A DNA stretch of 6,508 nucleotides from Ignavibacteria bacterium (GTDB lineage Bacteria; Bacteroidota; Ignavibacteria; Ignavibacteriales; Ignavibacteriaceae), in the NCBI GenBank assembly GCA_030648225.1, contig JAUSIA010000480.1, positions 1 to 6,508 of the forward strand, given 5' to 3'. The notes beneath the pieces were generated by a model. It saw only the letters and a program-made list of their open reading frames with translations. It was not told the origin of the DNA and searched no databases. Positions within the stretch are counted from its first letter, which is position 1, and the number at the start of each line of letters is the position of its first letter. This document shows, one piece after another, positions 5,587 through 6,508 of this stretch. The translations under genes and the position numbers were made by a program.

Positions 5587-6508
5587 ATGGAATCAATGAA
5601 CATAAGTAAAAACATTTCACTCAAACCCTATAATACATTTGGTATAGATGTAAAAGCAAAATTCTTTTCTGAAATAAGGAGTGAACTACAATTAAAGAAA
5701 ATTTTATCTTCTCACGAATTCAACTCGATACCTAAACTAATTATTGGGGGAGGAAGCAACATTCTTCTTACCAAAGATTTTGAAGGCTTAGTATTAAAAA
5801 TTTCCATACCTGATATTGAAATTATTAGTGAAGATGAAGAAACGGTTGAAGTAAAAGCCGGAGCCGGGGTTATTTGGCATGATCTTGTCCTGTATTTTAT
5901 TGAAAGAAATTTTGGAGGAGTAGAAAATCTCTCTTTAATTCCCGGAACTGCTGGTGCAGCACCAATTCAGAATATTGGAGCTTACGGACAGGAACTTAAA
6001 AATGTGTTTGAAAATCTCGTGGGAATTTTTTTAAGCGATTCTAAGCCAGCTAAATTCACAAAGGAAGAATGCAGGTTTGGCTACAGAGATAGCATTTTCA
6101 AAAATGAATTGAAAGATAAATTCATAGTTACTTATGTTACAATTCGTTTACACAAAAATCCTTTAATTAACATAAAGTATGGAAACGTGAGAAGTGAAAT
6201 TGATAGAATGGGATATAATAATATCGGTATTAAAGAAGTCAGCGATGTAATTTGCAGAATAAGACTTAGTAAGCTTCCCGATCCTTCAAAGATTGGAAAT
6301 GCAGGCAGCTTTTTTAAGAATCCTGAAATCTCTGAAGAAAAATTTGCCAGTCTTAAAGAAAAATTCAATGATATTATTAGCTTTAACTTGGGAAGCGGAA
6401 AAGTAAAAATCCCTGCCGGCTGGCTTATTGAAAGCTGCGGTTGGAAAGGGAAAATGGTTGGAAATACAGGCGCACATGCAAAACAAGCTCTTGTATTAGT
6501 AAATTATG
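5587..6508 (+). CDS. murB: UDP-N-acetylenolpyruvoylglucosamine reductase (MurB), 3'-truncated
   Basis: MurB is a cytosolic FAD enzyme that uses NADPH to reduce UDP-GlcNAc-enolpyruvate to UDP-MurNAc, the second step of peptidoglycan precursor synthesis. The 307 visible residues include SLKPYNTFGI (11–20), the FAD-binding GGGSNILLT (54–62), IPGTAGAAPIQNIGAYGQE (118–136), FGYRDSIFK (164–172) with the substrate-binding Tyr/Arg of type I MurB, GNAGSFFKNP (237–246) with the catalytic proton donor Ser241, and AGWLIESCGWKG near the end. The frame is still open at the right edge; roughly 30–40 residues are missing, including the late conserved Glu. ATG at 5587 is the most upstream start in a frame closed by TAA at 5551; ATG at 5596 (Met4) is an equal alternative, since neither has a strong ribosome site. 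It is divergent from the mutase-like gene. No key residue in the visible part is altered. Confidence 0.97.
   Translation, partial: MESMNISKNISLKPYNTFGIDVKAKFFSEIRSELQLKKILSSHEFNSIPKLIIGGGSNILLTKDFEGLVLKISIPDIEIISEDEETVEVKAGAGVIWHDLVLYFIERNFGGVENLSLIPGTAGAAPIQNIGAYGQELKNVFENLVGIFLSDSKPAKFTKEECRFGYRDSIFKNELKDKFIVTYVTIRLHKNPLINIKYGNVRSEIDRMGYNNIGIKEVSDVICRIRLSKLPDPSKIGNAGSFFKNPEISEEKFASLKEKFNDIISFNLGSGKVKIPAGWLIESCGWKGKMVGNTGAHAKQALVLVNY

Noticed and set aside
6132..6486. Two open frames on the minus strand opposite murB
   Set aside because: Both lie opposite conserved MurB sequence, overlap each other and show no family feature; they are antisense shadows.

Overview
The window is AT-rich (by eye about one third G+C) and densely packed with bacterial housekeeping genes. 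The order cinA–thpR–recA–recX is a known bacterial arrangement. The weak Shine-Dalgarno sites at several starts, the low G+C and the palindromic intergenic repeats suggest a member of the Bacteroidota/Chlorobiota/Ignavibacteria assemblage. That placement is inference; nothing here fixes the taxon.

Positions 1–3147, plus strand: the 3' part of cinA (NMN deamidase / pyrophosphatase), thpR (RNA 2',3'-cyclic phosphodiesterase), recA and recX. cinA overlaps thpR by 8 nt and thpR abuts recA, so these three are very probably one transcription unit. recX follows after a 107-bp spacer filled by a large imperfect palindrome built from CACAAAG-like units. About 100 nt into recX lies a hairpin followed by a T-tract that looks like an intrinsic terminator, which would make RecX scarcer than RecA.

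Positions 3186–5323, minus strand: a small Nudix hydrolase gene, convergent with recX, and upstream of it a 473-codon alpha-D-phosphohexomutase family gene. Between them is a 302-bp gap holding two inverted copies of a roughly 75-bp composite element made of two hairpins. One hairpin is a good intrinsic terminator for the mutase transcript. The mutase-like protein is full length and intact, yet its catalytic serine loop, sugar loop and phosphate loop are all rewritten while the metal loop DGDADR is kept. It is probably not a normal mutase and is the most interesting gene here.

Positions 5324–6508: a 263-bp divergent intergenic region with a two-letter hexamer tandem repeat (AGAGCA/AGTTCA) and a CCCCGAT…ATCGGGG hairpin, then murB (UDP-N-acetylenolpyruvoylglucosamine reductase), cut by the window's right end.

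The first half serves DNA repair and nucleotide/RNA salvage, and murB serves peptidoglycan synthesis. No phage, IS transposase, CRISPR array, tRNA or rRNA was seen. The unusual content is the degenerate mutase paralogue and the repeat elements in the three longer intergenic gaps.
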